From Microbacterium sp. 1S1 (GTDB lineage: Bacteria; Actinomycetota; Actinomycetes; Actinomycetales; Microbacteriaceae), in NCBI RefSeq assembly GCF_008271365.1, contig NZ_CP043430.1:992001-1056000 (forward strand): a DNA stretch of 64,000 nt. The letters are read 5' to 3'. Below the pieces are notes generated by a model that was not told where the DNA came from, searched no databases, and saw nothing but the letters and a program-made list of their open reading frames with translations. A program made the translations under genes and the position numbers. Positions 43,886 through 53,542 of this stretch are shown here, one piece after another. The first letter of the stretch is position 1. Each line of letters opens with the position of its first letter.

Positions 43886-44907
43886 CTAGAGGGGATGGGG
43901 GTGCCGGCGCGGGAGGCCGACTCCTGGGCGGCCTTCACGATCTCGACGGTCCGGATGCCGACACCCGCGTCGGGCTGGGGCTGACGGCCCGCGCGGACCG
44001 CTCTCACGAACTCCTCGAGCAACAGGGCGTCGAGGTCGGCCCCGACCGGGGTCCAGGTCTCGCCGCGAGCATCGTGTCCGGCCACGCCCTTGGCGAAGGG
44101 GCTCACGGTCACGGTCCCGCGCTCGGCGACGACCTCGAGCGTGAGGCCGCCCCAGGTCGGCGAACTCATCGGCCAGCTCCACGAGCAGTCGATCGTGGCG
44201 ACGACGCCGCTCGGGTACTGGATCGTGACGAGGCCGCCGGTCTCGACCGCGAGGTCCCGCTCTCCGTGCAGGATGCGGTTCGACACCGCCCGGACGGTCT
44301 GCGCGCGCTCGCCGAGGAGCTCGTCGAGGAGGTCGGCGCAGTGCACGACGTGGTCGACCAGGGCACCGCCGCCGGCGAGCTCGGGGTCGGTGAACCAGGC
44401 CCGGTCCTGCGGCAGCTTGCCGTTGTTGATGCCGGTGACGCCGAGGATCGCCCCGAGGCGTCCGCTGCGCAACTCGGCCACGGCAGCGCGCACGGCGGGG
44501 GAGAACCGCACCGGGTACGCCACCATGAGGAGCACGCCCGCGCGGTCACAGGCATCGCGCATCGCGATCGCGTCCTCGACCGTCGTCGCCAGCGGCTTCT
44601 CGCACAGCACGTGCACCCCCGCGGCCGCCGCCTGCTCCACCAGCGCGCGGTGACGGGAGTTCTCCGCGGCCACCACGACCGCGTCCGGACCCCAGGCGAA
44701 AGCCTCGTCGTAGGTCTCGACGTACGCGACCCCGAGCTCCGCGGCCAGGGCGCCGCCGCGCGGGGCGTCGTCCGGAGCGGAGACGCCGTCGGGGTCGGCG
44801 GCGAGGAGCTCGACGTCGGGCATCTGCTGCAGTGCGTGCACGTAGCTGAGGGCGTGCGTGTGCGCGAAGGACAGCACGGCGATCCGCAGCGGGCGGGGAC
44901 TGGTCAT
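43886..44907 (-). CDS. Gfo/Idh/MocA family oxidoreductase 1, frameshifted at the last codons
   Basis: The ATG at 44907 overlaps the preceding gene's stop (ATGA). The protein has an unusual N-terminus, IAVLSFAHTHALSYVHAL, in place of the usual GxGxxG, then CEKPLATT and the substrate-domain helix INNGKLPQDRAWF...GGGALVDHVVHCADLLDELLG. As sequenced, the frame runs on without a stop through the repeats and the SDR gene. One extra base in the GGGG or GGGGG run at 43891-43901 gives the ending RAGTPIPL-stop at 43886 and 340 residues, typical of the family. It acts on a sugar or inositol-like substrate. Confidence 0.78.
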
Positions 44908-45923
44908 CGGGTGGCCTCCTCGGCGACGGCGACGGCAGGGGACGAAGCGGGGAGGGTGACCGGTGCTCCGGAGGCGATCGAGGCGTAGGCCGCCTCGGCG
45001 ACCGCGACCGCCCGGATCCCGTCCTCGGGAGTCACCGCGGCGTCGCGTCCCTCCGCGATGGCGGCCACGAAGTCCGCGATCTCCGCGTAGTAGGGACTCT
45101 CCTCCGGCGACATCGGGGGCAGGTAGTCCGTCGCGCCATCGACCACCACGGCATCCGTGCGCAGCGTGTGGTCCTCGGCGCTGTCGTAGCGCAGACGCCC
45201 TTCGGAGCCGGCGACCTCGACGCTCGTGCGGAACGGCATGCCCGGCTGCACCCAGCTCGCGTGCACGTGACTGATGACCCCGTTCCGGTGGGTGAGCACG
45301 ACGTGCGCCGTGACCGGGGCCGGCACACGGTCGTCGACCGTCGGCGGGTTCTGCACGGCGGAGACGCTGTCGACCGGCCCCGCGAACCACAGCGCCTGGT
45401 CGATGTCGTGGATCATGAGGTCGCGGATGACGCCGCCACCCGCACGTTCCGAGAAGAACCAGGGTGCCTGAGGGGCCGAGCCGAGGCGACGGAAGCGCTG
45501 CACGGCGGGGGTGCCGATCTGCCCGGCGTCGATGCCCGCCTTGATCCGGGCGTACTCCCCCATGTAGCGGACGACGTGCGCGGGGAACAGCCGCACCCCC
45601 GCGGCGGCTGCGGCGGCGGTGACCTCGGCCGCGGCCTCCGCGGTCGCGGCGAGCGGCTTCTCGCAGATCACGTCGAGCCCGCGGGCGATGGCCCGAAGGG
45701 CGAAGTCGGCGTGGGTGCTGCTGGGCGTGACGATGTCGACGATGTCGACCCTCTCGAGGAGCGCGTCGACGTCGCCCACGACCTCGAACCCGTACTCCGC
45801 GGCGATCTCGTCCGCGCCCTCCTTCGAGGTGACGAAGCCCTGCACGCCGAGCGCCCTCCAGGCGTCGGCGTGCACGCGCGAGATCCCGCCCGCGCCGATG
45901 AGTCCGACCTTCAACGTGCTCAC
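44904..45923 (-). CDS. Gfo/Idh/MocA family oxidoreductase 2
   Basis: The 339-residue protein has an N-terminal Rossmann motif (LIGAGGISRVHADAW), CEKPLAATAE with the catalytic-face Lys-Pro, and the C-terminal domain with GGGVIRDLMIHDIDQALWF, where the His/Asp fits the HxxD-type catalytic positions. It starts at a GTG with GAGGAGAAGCA upstream, overlapping the expected ROK stop. It is an NAD(P)-dependent dehydrogenase for a sugar or cyclitol, paired with the second Gfo/Idh protein, as in pathways that make 3-keto sugars. Confidence 0.88.
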   Translation of the reverse strand: MSTLKVGLIGAGGISRVHADAWRALGVQGFVTSKEGADEIAAEYGFEVVGDVDALLERVDIVDIVTPSSTHADFALRAIARGLDVICEKPLAATAEAAAEVTAAAAAAGVRLFPAHVVRYMGEYARIKAGIDAGQIGTPAVQRFRRLGSAPQAPWFFSERAGGGVIRDLMIHDIDQALWFAGPVDSVSAVQNPPTVDDRVPAPVTAHVVLTHRNGVISHVHASWVQPGMPFRTSVEVAGSEGRLRYDSAEDHTLRTDAVVVDGATDYLPPMSPEESPYYAEIADFVAAIAEGRDAAVTPEDGIRAVAVAEAAYASIASGAPVTLPASSPAVAVAEEATR

Positions 45924-47088
45924 TGCTTCTCCTCGGTGTGGTCGCCGGCCGCGGGGTCGTGCGGCAGGGGGTGATCGGCGGGGCGGGCATGTCCTCGATG
46001 CCGTAGATGTCGTCCGGATGCCGCTGGAACGCATGCACGACGGCGCCGTGCGCGGCTGCTTCGGCTCCCAGCCGCGCCTCGGCGACGGGGACCTGGAACG
46101 GCAGGCCGAGATGCCCGGGCAGAGCGGCGCGCAGGGGGTCGAGGAGCTGCTCGTGTGCGGCCGAGAGTCCGCCGCCGATCACGACCATCGCGGGGTCGAC
46201 CGTCATGATGAGGGTCGCGATCCCATGCGCGAGCTCGTCGATGAAGTCGTCGAGTTCCGCCCTGGCAGCCGGTTCTCCGGCGCGGGCGAGCGCGAACACC
46301 TCGGCGGCGGTCGGCGCGGCGCGCCAGGAGATCTGCCCTGTCTCGCTGTTCAGACCGCGGAACGCGAGACGGCCGATGTCTCCCGCCGCGTTGTGGATGC
46401 CGCGCCGCGGACGGCCGCCGAGGATGAGGCCCATGGCGATGCGGTTGCCGACCGAGAGGTAGATGACGTCGTCGACGAGCTGCGCGACGCCGAGGTGGTG
46501 CTCCGCGACGGCCGCGAGCCGCACGCCGTTGTCGACGGCCACGGGGCAGCCGAACGCCTGGCGCAGCTGCGAGCCGATGTCGATGCCGGACCACTCCGGG
46601 ATCACGACCGACGTGGTCACGCGCCCGGCATCGTCGACGATGCCGGGCAGTGAGACGCCGATCGCGCGCAGGGGCGTCCGCGGCAGGGGAAGCGCGTCGA
46701 GGGTGTGCCGCACCTGGTCGATGACCGCGGCGAGTTTGGCCGGTCCGTCCGGCTGCTCGGCGACGCCCGGGAAGGCGCGCTGGGCGATGACGACGCCCGC
46801 GAGATCCGCGATCACGACCCGCACGCTCGCGACGCCGATGTCCACGCCGACCACGACACCGGCGGCGGCGTGGAACGAGTATCGCCGTGCGGGGCGACCC
46901 GCGCCGCCGCCGTTCTGCGCCGGGGCGTCGATGAGGAGCCCGGAGTCGGACAGCACCGTCACCGCGTTCTCGACGGAGGTGCGGGAGACCTCCAGTGAGC
47001 GGGAGAGGTCGCTGACGGTCGCCGGCCCGGCGTCGCGCAGCCGGAGTGCGGACCGCGCCACGATCGAGAGCGGACTGGTCGCGCCCAT
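45920..47088 (-). CDS. ROK family transcriptional regulator, frameshifted near the C-terminus
   Basis: The ATG at 47088 follows AAGGAGGGACCCG. Residues 1-60 are a winged HTH (ATVSDLSRSLEVSRTSVENAVTVLSDSG). The ROK ATPase-like fold follows (VVGVDIGVASVRVVIADLAG, GVSLPGIVDDAGRV, VAVDNGVRLAAVAEH). The CxCGxxGC zinc motif of most ROK proteins is absent, so sugar binding may differ. The frame has no stop near the expected end; adding one C in the five-base run at 45967-45971 converts the ending to ITPLPHDPAAGDHTEEKQ-stop at 45920, overlapping the next start as GTGA. It is divergent from the ABC sugar importer it probably represses. Confidence 0.8.
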
Positions 47089-47207
47089 CGGGTCCCTCCT
47101 TCGTCTCCGCCGTTGGTGCGATCAAATTAGCACACCCGATTCTCAGATCGGGGTTTGTTGTTCACCGCCGAGAAACACGGGGGAAACACGGCTCTGGGAA
47201 CTTGTGC

Positions 47208-47258
47208 TTGACGAATTATCCAAAGCCAATGTCATAATGAACCGTACTCAGCACGGTT
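47208..47258 (+). promoter_or_regulatory. Promoter and operator of the sugar importer operon
   Basis: TTGACG (47208-47213) and CATAAT (47233-47238) form a sigma-70-like promoter with a long 19-base spacer. Directly downstream, AACCGT-N7-ACGGTT (47240-47258) is an inverted repeat overlapping the likely transcript start, a good ROK repressor site. The AT-rich stretch ATCAAATTAGC at 47121-47131 probably serves the divergent ROK gene. Confidence 0.5.
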
Positions 47259-47274
47259 TACGCAAAGGAGCACC

Positions 47275-48516
47275 ATGCGCGTCAGCAAGATCACCGGCGT
47301 CGTCGCGGGAGTCGCGGCCGCCACCCTGTTGGCCGGATGTTCGGCCGGCGGAGGCAACACCGCAGAGGGCGAGCAGGAAATCACGGTCTGGCTCTACCCC
47401 GTCATCGCCGACGAGGCGGTGCACAAGGACTTCTGGGACTCGACCATCGAGGCGTTCGAGAAGGAGAACGAGAACGTCACCGTGAAGTACGAGATCTTCC
47501 CGTGGGCGAACCGCGACGAGGCCCTGCAGACGGCGATCGCCGCCGGCAAGGGACCGGACGTCGTCTACCTCATCCCTGATCAGCTCGCGGCGTACGAGAA
47601 GTCGATCGCCCCCCTCAACGACCTGCTCAGCGAGGAGCGCCAGGGCGACCTGCTCCCGAACGTCAAGGAGTCCGTCACGCTCGGCGGCGACATCCTCGGC
47701 GCCCCGATCCTCACCAGCGCACAGCCCCTCATCTGCAACGCCGCGGCGTTCGAGGCCGCCGGGGTGACCGAGTACCCGGAGACGTGGGACGACATCGCCG
47801 AGATGGCCCCGGCCTTCGTCGACAAGGGCATGTACGCCCTCAACTACCCGGCGTCCGCCGAGAACACCCTCAACCTCACCTACTACCCGCTGCTGTGGCA
47901 GGCCGGCGGTGAGGTCTACACCGAGGACGGCGAGGTCGGCTTCGACAGCAAGGCCGGCGAAGAGGCCCTCACCTTCCTGACCGACCTGGCCGAGGAGGGC
48001 GCGCTCGACCCGGAGGCCCTCACGACCAATGTCCCGCTGGAGCAGACCGCCATCGCGCAGGGCAAGGTCGCCTGCACCTGGAACAACGCCGTGACCGAGG
48101 TCGCACCGTTCTGGGGCGAGGAGAACGTCAAGGTCCTCGCGCCCCTGACCGACGAGGAGTCCGTGGCCTACGGCACCGTCGGCTCGCTGTCCGTGCTCAA
48201 GGGTTCGAAGGCCCCCGAGGCCGCGGCCGCGTTCGCGGAGTTCGCGACCGGCGCCGACGTCGTCGAGCCCTACCTCAAGGCCGCCGGCTTCTTCTCGGCG
48301 CTCAGCACGACCGAGCCCCTGTACGCCGACGACCCGCTGCTCGGCGAGGTCGAGAAGTACGTCCCCGACACCACGGTGGGTGAGCTCGACGCCAGCTCCC
48401 GCGCGCTCATGGGCGTGCTCTCGCCGGAGATCCAGGCCGCCCTGCTCGGCCAGAAGTCCCCGGCCGACGCCCTGAAGGACGCCGCGGCCGCCGCAGCCCC
48501 GCTGCTGCAGAAGTGA
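47275..48516 (+). CDS. ABC sugar-binding lipoprotein (family 1 extracellular solute-binding protein)
   Basis: The 413-residue lipoprotein has lipobox LAGC near residue 22 and a Gly/Asn linker. The fold is that of the maltose/oligosaccharide-binding family (ITVWLYPVIADEAVHKDFWDS, ENVTVKYEIFPWANRDEALQTAIAAGKGPDVVYLIPDQL). AAAGGAG lies four bases before the ATG. It sits on the outer membrane face and feeds the two permeases downstream; the ATPase is not encoded here, so a shared MsiK-type ATPase is likely, as usual in actinobacteria. Confidence 0.9.
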   Translation: MRVSKITGVVAGVAAATLLAGCSAGGGNTAEGEQEITVWLYPVIADEAVHKDFWDSTIEAFEKENENVTVKYEIFPWANRDEALQTAIAAGKGPDVVYLIPDQLAAYEKSIAPLNDLLSEERQGDLLPNVKESVTLGGDILGAPILTSAQPLICNAAAFEAAGVTEYPETWDDIAEMAPAFVDKGMYALNYPASAENTLNLTYYPLLWQAGGEVYTEDGEVGFDSKAGEEALTFLTDLAEEGALDPEALTTNVPLEQTAIAQGKVACTWNNAVTEVAPFWGEENVKVLAPLTDEESVAYGTVGSLSVLKGSKAPEAAAAFAEFATGADVVEPYLKAAGFFSALSTTEPLYADDPLLGEVEKYVPDTTVGELDASSRALMGVLSPEIQAALLGQKSPADALKDAAAAAAPLLQK

Positions 48517-48522
48517 CATCCA

Positions 48523-48553
48523 GGGGGCGTGCGGGTACCCGCCGCACGCCCCC
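48523..48553 (+). terminator. Intra-operon hairpin after the binding-protein gene
   Basis: GGGGGCGTGCGG pairs perfectly with CCGCACGCCCCC, followed by TCTCTCC, between the binding protein and first permease. Such partial terminators allow more binding protein than permease. Confidence 0.7.
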
Positions 48554-48583
48554 TCTCTCCGCCCCCCACGTGAGGAATCGACA

Positions 48584-49489
48584 ATGACGACGGCCACCAC
48601 GGCGCCGAAGCCCGCAGGACGGGTCACCCGGGTGCTCGCCCGACGGGAAGCGCGCGTCGCGTTCCTGTTCGTGCTCCCCGCCTTCCTGCTGTTCATCGCC
48701 TTCCGCTTCGGCCCGAGCATCGCGGGTGTGGCGCTGAGCTTCTTCGACTACGACATCTCCGGCGAGATCGCCTGGCGCGGCCTGGACCACTTCCAGCGGC
48801 TGGTCGCCGACCCGCTGTTCTGGCGGGCGCTGGGGACCACCCTCATCTACACGGTCTTCGCGGTGCCGATCGCGCTCGTGCTGTCGACGATCATGGCCCT
48901 CGGCGTGCGCCGCGCCTTCCGCGGCGCTCGGTTCTTCCGCTCGATCTTCTTCCTCCCCGTCATCACCTCGCTCGTGCTGGCCGGCTCGATTTTCGTCTGG
49001 ATCTTCTCCGCGAACGGCCCCTGGTCCGCGCTGATGACCCCGCTCGGCCTCGGCGGCTCCTGGCTCGGCAGCACCGTGCTCGTGATCCCGGCGATCGTCG
49101 TGGTGGGCGTCTGGTCCCGGTTCGGCTACGGGATGATGATCCTCATCGCCGCCCTGCAGGACGTGCCGCGCGAGCTGGAGGAGGCGGCGCTGGTCGACGG
49201 CGCGAACGCCTGGCAGCGCTTCCGGTGGATCATCCTCCCGCACCTGCGCCCGACCTTCTTCTTCCTCGCGGTGATCGAGACGACGGCCGCCTTCCAGGTC
49301 TTCGACGTCATCTACGTGATGACCCAGGGCGGACCGGCGAACGCCAGCTACTCGCTCGTCTACATGCTCTACGACCAGGGCTTCCGCTACTTCGACTACG
49401 GCTACGCGGCCGCGGTGGGCGTGGCCCTGTTCATCATGACCCTCGTGGTCGCCCTCATCCAGCGCCTCGTGATCGGAAAGCAGAAATGA
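48584..49489 (+). CDS. ABC sugar transporter permease 1 (MalF-type)
   Basis: A 301-residue permease with six spans. The EAA loop is ELEEAALVDGANAWQRFRWIILPHLRP, the contact site for the ATPase, and the N-terminal ARREARVAFLFVLPAFLLFIAF segment is typical of the MalF/UgpA family. Its last codons overlap the next gene's ATG. It forms the inner-membrane channel with permease 2. Confidence 0.9.
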   Translation: MTTATTAPKPAGRVTRVLARREARVAFLFVLPAFLLFIAFRFGPSIAGVALSFFDYDISGEIAWRGLDHFQRLVADPLFWRALGTTLIYTVFAVPIALVLSTIMALGVRRAFRGARFFRSIFFLPVITSLVLAGSIFVWIFSANGPWSALMTPLGLGGSWLGSTVLVIPAIVVVGVWSRFGYGMMILIAALQDVPRELEEAALVDGANAWQRFRWIILPHLRPTFFFLAVIETTAAFQVFDVIYVMTQGGPANASYSLVYMLYDQGFRYFDYGYAAAVGVALFIMTLVVALIQRLVIGKQK

Positions 49490-50391
49490 CCGCCCTCCTG
49501 CAGCCGCCGACGCAGACGACGCCGCCGGCCCCGCGTCCCGCCGCGCGGAAGCGCCGCTCGTTCCGCGCGCTCGAGCCGACCGGCTGGGGCATCGCCGTCC
49601 GCTGGATCTGGCTGAGTCTCGCCGGCATCCTCAGCTTCTTCCCCTTCTACGCGATGGTCGTGCTGAGCCTGAAGCCGGGCATGGTCGTCGAGCTCCCGGG
49701 CTCCCTGCTCCCCTGGAACGACATCTCCTTCGAGGCGTACGAGCAGGTGCTCGGCGGACAGAACATCCTCGTGTGGCTGTTCAACACGCTCGTCTACTCG
49801 CTCGTGTCGGTCGTGGCCGTGCTCTTCCTCTCCGCACTCGCCGGATACGCCTTCGCCAAGAAGCGCTTCCGCGGCAAGGAGGTCATGTTCTGGTCGTTCC
49901 TCGCGATGGTCATGGTGCCGTTCCACGTGACGCTGATCCCGACGTTCATCCTCATGGCGAACCTCGGCGGCATCGACACCTACTGGGGCCTCATCCTGCC
50001 CACGCTCGCGAACGCGCAGGCCGTCTTCCTCATGCGCCAGTTCATCCAGGGTCTTCCCGACGAGCTGTTCGAGGCCGCCCGCATCGACGGCGCCGGCGAG
50101 TTCCGCATCTTCCTGCGGATCGTGCTCCCGCTGTGCAAGCCGATCCTCGCGACGCTCGGGATCTTCGTCTTCCTGTGGCACTGGAACGACTTCCTGTGGC
50201 CGCTCATCATCGCCAAGTCCAACTCGATGTTCACCCTCAGCGTGGGCATCTCGTCGCTGCAGCAGCAGGATGTGCCGCTCAGCACCATGCTCGCCGGCTC
50301 CGTCGTGGCGCTGCTGCCGATCTTCCTCGCGTACCTCATCGCTCAGCGGTACGTGCAGGAGGGCGTCACCGGCACCGGGATCAAGGGCTGA
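49486..50391 (+). CDS. ABC sugar transporter permease 2 (MalG-type)
   Basis: The 301-residue permease starts at an ATG overlapping the previous stop (ATGA). It has six spans and the EAA loop ELFEAARIDGAGEFRIFLRIVLPLCKP. The N-terminus is Pro/Ala-rich and cytoplasmic. The end TGTGIKG is typical of MalG/UgpE-type subunits. It is the partner of permease 1. Confidence 0.9.
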   Translation: MTALLQPPTQTTPPAPRPAARKRRSFRALEPTGWGIAVRWIWLSLAGILSFFPFYAMVVLSLKPGMVVELPGSLLPWNDISFEAYEQVLGGQNILVWLFNTLVYSLVSVVAVLFLSALAGYAFAKKRFRGKEVMFWSFLAMVMVPFHVTLIPTFILMANLGGIDTYWGLILPTLANAQAVFLMRQFIQGLPDELFEAARIDGAGEFRIFLRIVLPLCKPILATLGIFVFLWHWNDFLWPLIIAKSNSMFTLSVGISSLQQQDVPLSTMLAGSVVALLPIFLAYLIAQRYVQEGVTGTGIKG

Positions 50392-50412
50392 GAAGAAGGG
50401 AACCGCACGACA

Positions 50413-51447
50413 ATGACGCAGTACGCATTCGCCTCCGAGGCCGAACTCGAGGAGGCGCTGGCCACCCCGAGCGACGGGCTCGTGGCCGACCTCGCCCGGG
50501 GGTCGGGAGACCTCGTGATCCTCGGCGCGGGCGGCAAGATGGGACCGACCCTGGCGATGCTCGCCCGACGCGGCCTGGATGCCGCCGGTCGCACGGGCGA
50601 CACGGTGTACGCGGTCTCCCGCTTCGGCGACGCCGCCATCCGTGAACGCCTCGAGGCCGCGGGGGTCCGCGTCGTGCCGTTCGACCTCATCGAGAACGAC
50701 GACCTCTCCGGCCTCCCCGACGCCCCCAACGTGGTGTTCATGGTGGGCGCGAAGTTCGGTGCGGCGACCAACGCCTCCTGGGCCTGGGAGGTCAACGCGG
50801 CTCTTCCCGACCGCATCGCCCGGCGCTACCGCGACAGCGCGATCTCGGTGCTCTCCACCGGGAACGTCTACCCGTTCGTCCCCGCCTCGTCCGGGGGCGC
50901 CGCCGAGGAGACCACGCCTGCCCCGATCGGCGAGTACGCCCAGTCCTGCCTCGGCCGGGAGCGCGTGTTCGAGTTCGGTGCTCAGGAGCGCGGCACGAAG
51001 GTCGCGATCATCCGTTTGAACTATGCCGTCGACCTCCGCTACGGGGTACTCGCCGACATCGGCAGCGCGGTGCACGCGGGGGAACCCGTCTCGGTCGCCA
51101 CCGCCAACGTCAACGTGATCTGGCAGGGCTACGCGAACGAGGTCGTGCTGCGCAGCCTCGTGCACGCGTCCACCGACCCCTTCGTCATCAACCTCACCGG
51201 TCCCGAGCTGCTCAGCGTCTCCTCGATCGCCCGCCGCTTCGGCGCGCTGTTCGAGCGCGATGTCGAGATCGTCGACGAGCCGCAGCCGACCGCGCTGCTC
51301 AGCGACGCCCGGCGCTGCATGGCCCTGTTCGGCTACCCGTCGGTCTCCGCCGAGGAGCTGATCGGCATGCAGGCCGACTGGATCCGCGACGGGCTGCCGA
51401 TGATCGCCAAGCCCACCAAGTGGGCCGTGCGGGACGGGAAGTTCTGA
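50413..51447 (+). CDS. NAD-dependent epimerase/dehydratase family protein
   Basis: The 344-residue extended SDR-type protein has a cofactor loop GAGGKMG (residues about 39-45). The expected YxxxK is weakly preserved (GEYAQSCLGRERVFEF), so the catalytic Lys appears replaced. ISVLSTGNVYPF supplies the Ser/Thr strand. It lies 21 bases after the importer permease gene and overlaps the next start by one base, so it is part of the catabolic operon. It probably acts on the imported sugar or its keto or acid derivative. Confidence 0.8.
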   Translation: MTQYAFASEAELEEALATPSDGLVADLARGSGDLVILGAGGKMGPTLAMLARRGLDAAGRTGDTVYAVSRFGDAAIRERLEAAGVRVVPFDLIENDDLSGLPDAPNVVFMVGAKFGAATNASWAWEVNAALPDRIARRYRDSAISVLSTGNVYPFVPASSGGAAEETTPAPIGEYAQSCLGRERVFEFGAQERGTKVAIIRLNYAVDLRYGVLADIGSAVHAGEPVSVATANVNVIWQGYANEVVLRSLVHASTDPFVINLTGPELLSVSSIARRFGALFERDVEIVDEPQPTALLSDARRCMALFGYPSVSAEELIGMQADWIRDGLPMIAKPTKWAVRDGKF

Positions 51448-52532
51448 TGGCCGACTCCGCTGGGCGGACGGCGACCGTGCCGTCGCTGCGTCCTGAGGCC
51501 GCCGCGACCCTGGCCCGCGGCGCCGTGATCCCGGCGCACCCGCTCGCCCTCACCGCCGCGCGCACGCTCGACGAGCGGCGACAGAGGGCCCTGTCCCGCT
51601 ACTATCTCGACGCCGGCGCCGGCGGCCTCGCCGTCGGCGTGCACACGACGCAGTTCGAGATCCGCGACCCGGAGCACGCGCTCTTCGAGCCGGTGCTCGC
51701 CCTGGCCGCGGAGGAGATGGACGCCCGTGGCGATGCGACCCTCGTGCGCATCGCCGGAGTGGCGGGCGACACGGCCCAGGCGGTCGCCGAGGCGGAGCTC
51801 GCCCGCTCCCTCGGCTACGACGCCGTGCTGGTGAGTCCCCGCGTCGCGGGTGCGGACGAGCGTGCCCTGCTCGACCGCGCCCGCGCCGTCGGCGAGGTGC
51901 TGCCGCTGGTCGGCTTCTACCTGCAGACCGCGATCGGCGGTCCCGTGCTCGACCGCGAGTTCTGGCGGGAGTTCGCCGCGATCCCGTCGGTCGTCGCCGT
52001 GAAGGCCGCGCCGTTCGACCGCTACCGCACGCTGGAGCTGGTGCGGGGCGTGGCCGCCTCGGGGCGTGCCGACGAGATCGCGCTGTATACCGGCAACGAC
52101 GACGCGATCGTCGCGGATCTGCTCTCCGAGTTCCACGTGGACTCCCCGTCCGGGCGGCGCACCCTGCGGTTCGTCGGGGGGCTGCTGGGCCAGTGGGCGG
52201 TCGGCACGCACGCGGCCGTCGCGCTGCTCGAACGTGTGCACCGGGCCTTGGCGGGAGACGCGGACGCCTACCGCGAGGTGGGGCGCCGCGCCTCGGACAT
52301 GGTCGACGTGAACCAGGCCGTGTTCGACCCGGGCAACGACTTCCACGGGGTCATCGCCGGGGTGCACGAGATGCTCCGCCAGCAAGGGCTCCTCGAAGGC
52401 ATCTGGTGCCTCGATCCCGCCGAGGGCCTCTCGCCGGGGCAGGCGGAGGAGATCGCCCGCGTGCGGCGGGCGTATCCCGAGCTCAACGACGACGCGTTCA
52501 TCGCCGAGAACCTCGAGGCCTGGCTGCGATGA
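51447..52532 (+). CDS. DHDPS/NAL-family aldolase
   Basis: The 361-residue protein matches the dihydrodipicolinate synthase/N-acetylneuraminate lyase superfamily: a TIM barrel with the Schiff-base Lys in VVAVKAAPFDR and the region LVGFYLQTAIGG, where family members usually have a Tyr-containing YN-P motif. An N-terminal segment ALTAARTLDERRQRALSRYYLDAGAGGLAVG is standard. It would cleave or dehydrate a keto sugar acid. The start overlaps the epimerase stop (TGATG). Confidence 0.82.
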   Translation: MADSAGRTATVPSLRPEAAATLARGAVIPAHPLALTAARTLDERRQRALSRYYLDAGAGGLAVGVHTTQFEIRDPEHALFEPVLALAAEEMDARGDATLVRIAGVAGDTAQAVAEAELARSLGYDAVLVSPRVAGADERALLDRARAVGEVLPLVGFYLQTAIGGPVLDREFWREFAAIPSVVAVKAAPFDRYRTLELVRGVAASGRADEIALYTGNDDAIVADLLSEFHVDSPSGRRTLRFVGGLLGQWAVGTHAAVALLERVHRALAGDADAYREVGRRASDMVDVNQAVFDPGNDFHGVIAGVHEMLRQQGLLEGIWCLDPAEGLSPGQAEEIARVRRAYPELNDDAFIAENLEAWLR

Positions 52533-53542
52533 CCGCCGGGACGAGCGCTCCGACCGTGGTCGCGGCCTGCTCCGCGGAGCTGTTCGCCGAGTTCTTCTCG
52601 CCCGGCGATGCGACCCGCCTGGAGGCCGTCGCGGCTCGGCTCGGTGGGACGTTCGTGCGCGTGGACCGGCTCGCGGAGGCAGTGCTCGACGAGGCGCGCG
52701 TCGTGGTGACGAGCTGGGGCGTTGGTCCCTTCGACCACGCGGTGCTCGCCACGCTCCCGAAGCTCGAGCTCATCGCGCACACCGGTGCCACGATCAAGCC
52801 CTTCGCGACCGACGCGCTGTTCGACCGCGGAGTGCGGGTGACGCAGGCCGGAGCCGGGATGGCGCGGTCCGTGGCGGAGGTGTCGCTGACCTTCACGCTC
52901 GCCCTGCTGCACCGGGTACCGGAGATGCACGACGCCCTGCGCGCCGGGGACGGGTGGTGGGACGCGGACGCCGTCGGGGTGCAGCACGAGATCCTCGGCG
53001 CGCCCGTCGCGGTCATCGGCGCCTCCCGGACCGGCCGGGCCTACCTCGAGCTGCTCCGTGCCCTGGGCGCCGAGCCGCTGCTCGTCGATCCCACGATCGA
53101 CGCGGCCGAGGCCTCGTCGCTCGGCGCGGAGCTCCTTCCGCTCGACGATGCGCTCCGCCGCGCGCAGATCGTCGCCGTGCACGCCCCGACGCTGCCCGAG
53201 ACACATCACCTGATCGGGACGCGCGAACTCGCCTTGATGCCGGACGGCGCGGGCCTGGTGAACACGGCGCGCTCGTGGCTCGTCGACGAGGCCGCCCTGC
53301 TCGCCGAGCTCCAGCGCGGCCGGTTGAGCGCCGCGATCGACGTGTTCGACGAGGAGCCCCTGCCCGCGGACAGCCCCTTCCGCTCGGCACCGCGCGTGCT
53401 GCTCACCCCGCATCGCGCGGCCGGGACCGTGGAGGGGCGGCTGCGCCAGGGGCGGATCGTCGCCGACGAGCTCGACGCCTTCGCCGCGGGGCAGCCCCTC
53501 CGGCACGCCGTCGACCGCGCCCAGCTCTCCTCGATGGCATGA
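52529..53542 (+). CDS. D-isomer-specific 2-hydroxyacid dehydrogenase
   Basis: The 337-residue enzyme has the NAD-binding half (VAVIGASRTGRAYLELLRALG), the catalytic region (HAPTLPETHHLIGTRELALMPDGAGLVNTAR), a Glu in DVFDEEPLP and the catalytic His in LLTPHRAAGT. The ATG overlaps the aldolase stop by four bases. It oxidises or reduces a 2-hydroxy acid and would fit the last step of the sugar-acid pathway. Confidence 0.88.
   Translation: MTAGTSAPTVVAACSAELFAEFFSPGDATRLEAVAARLGGTFVRVDRLAEAVLDEARVVVTSWGVGPFDHAVLATLPKLELIAHTGATIKPFATDALFDRGVRVTQAGAGMARSVAEVSLTFTLALLHRVPEMHDALRAGDGWWDADAVGVQHEILGAPVAVIGASRTGRAYLELLRALGAEPLLVDPTIDAAEASSLGAELLPLDDALRRAQIVAVHAPTLPETHHLIGTRELALMPDGAGLVNTARSWLVDEAALLAELQRGRLSAAIDVFDEEPLPADSPFRSAPRVLLTPHRAAGTVEGRLRQGRIVADELDAFAAGQPLRHAVDRAQLSSMA

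Noticed and set aside
42700..47088. A 1,462-codon minus-strand frame that could be read as a ROK/dehydrogenase/SDR mega-fusion
   Set aside because: It joins the ROK and Gfo/Idh 1 frames only through out-of-frame translation of Gfo/Idh 2 and the SDR gene. Correct family ends appear with one-base changes.
51427..51440. GTGCGGGACGGGAA, identical to the start of the 58-bp repeat
   Set aside because: It is the coding end of the epimerase (VRDGKF) and lacks the other repeat end 58 bp away; probably chance.
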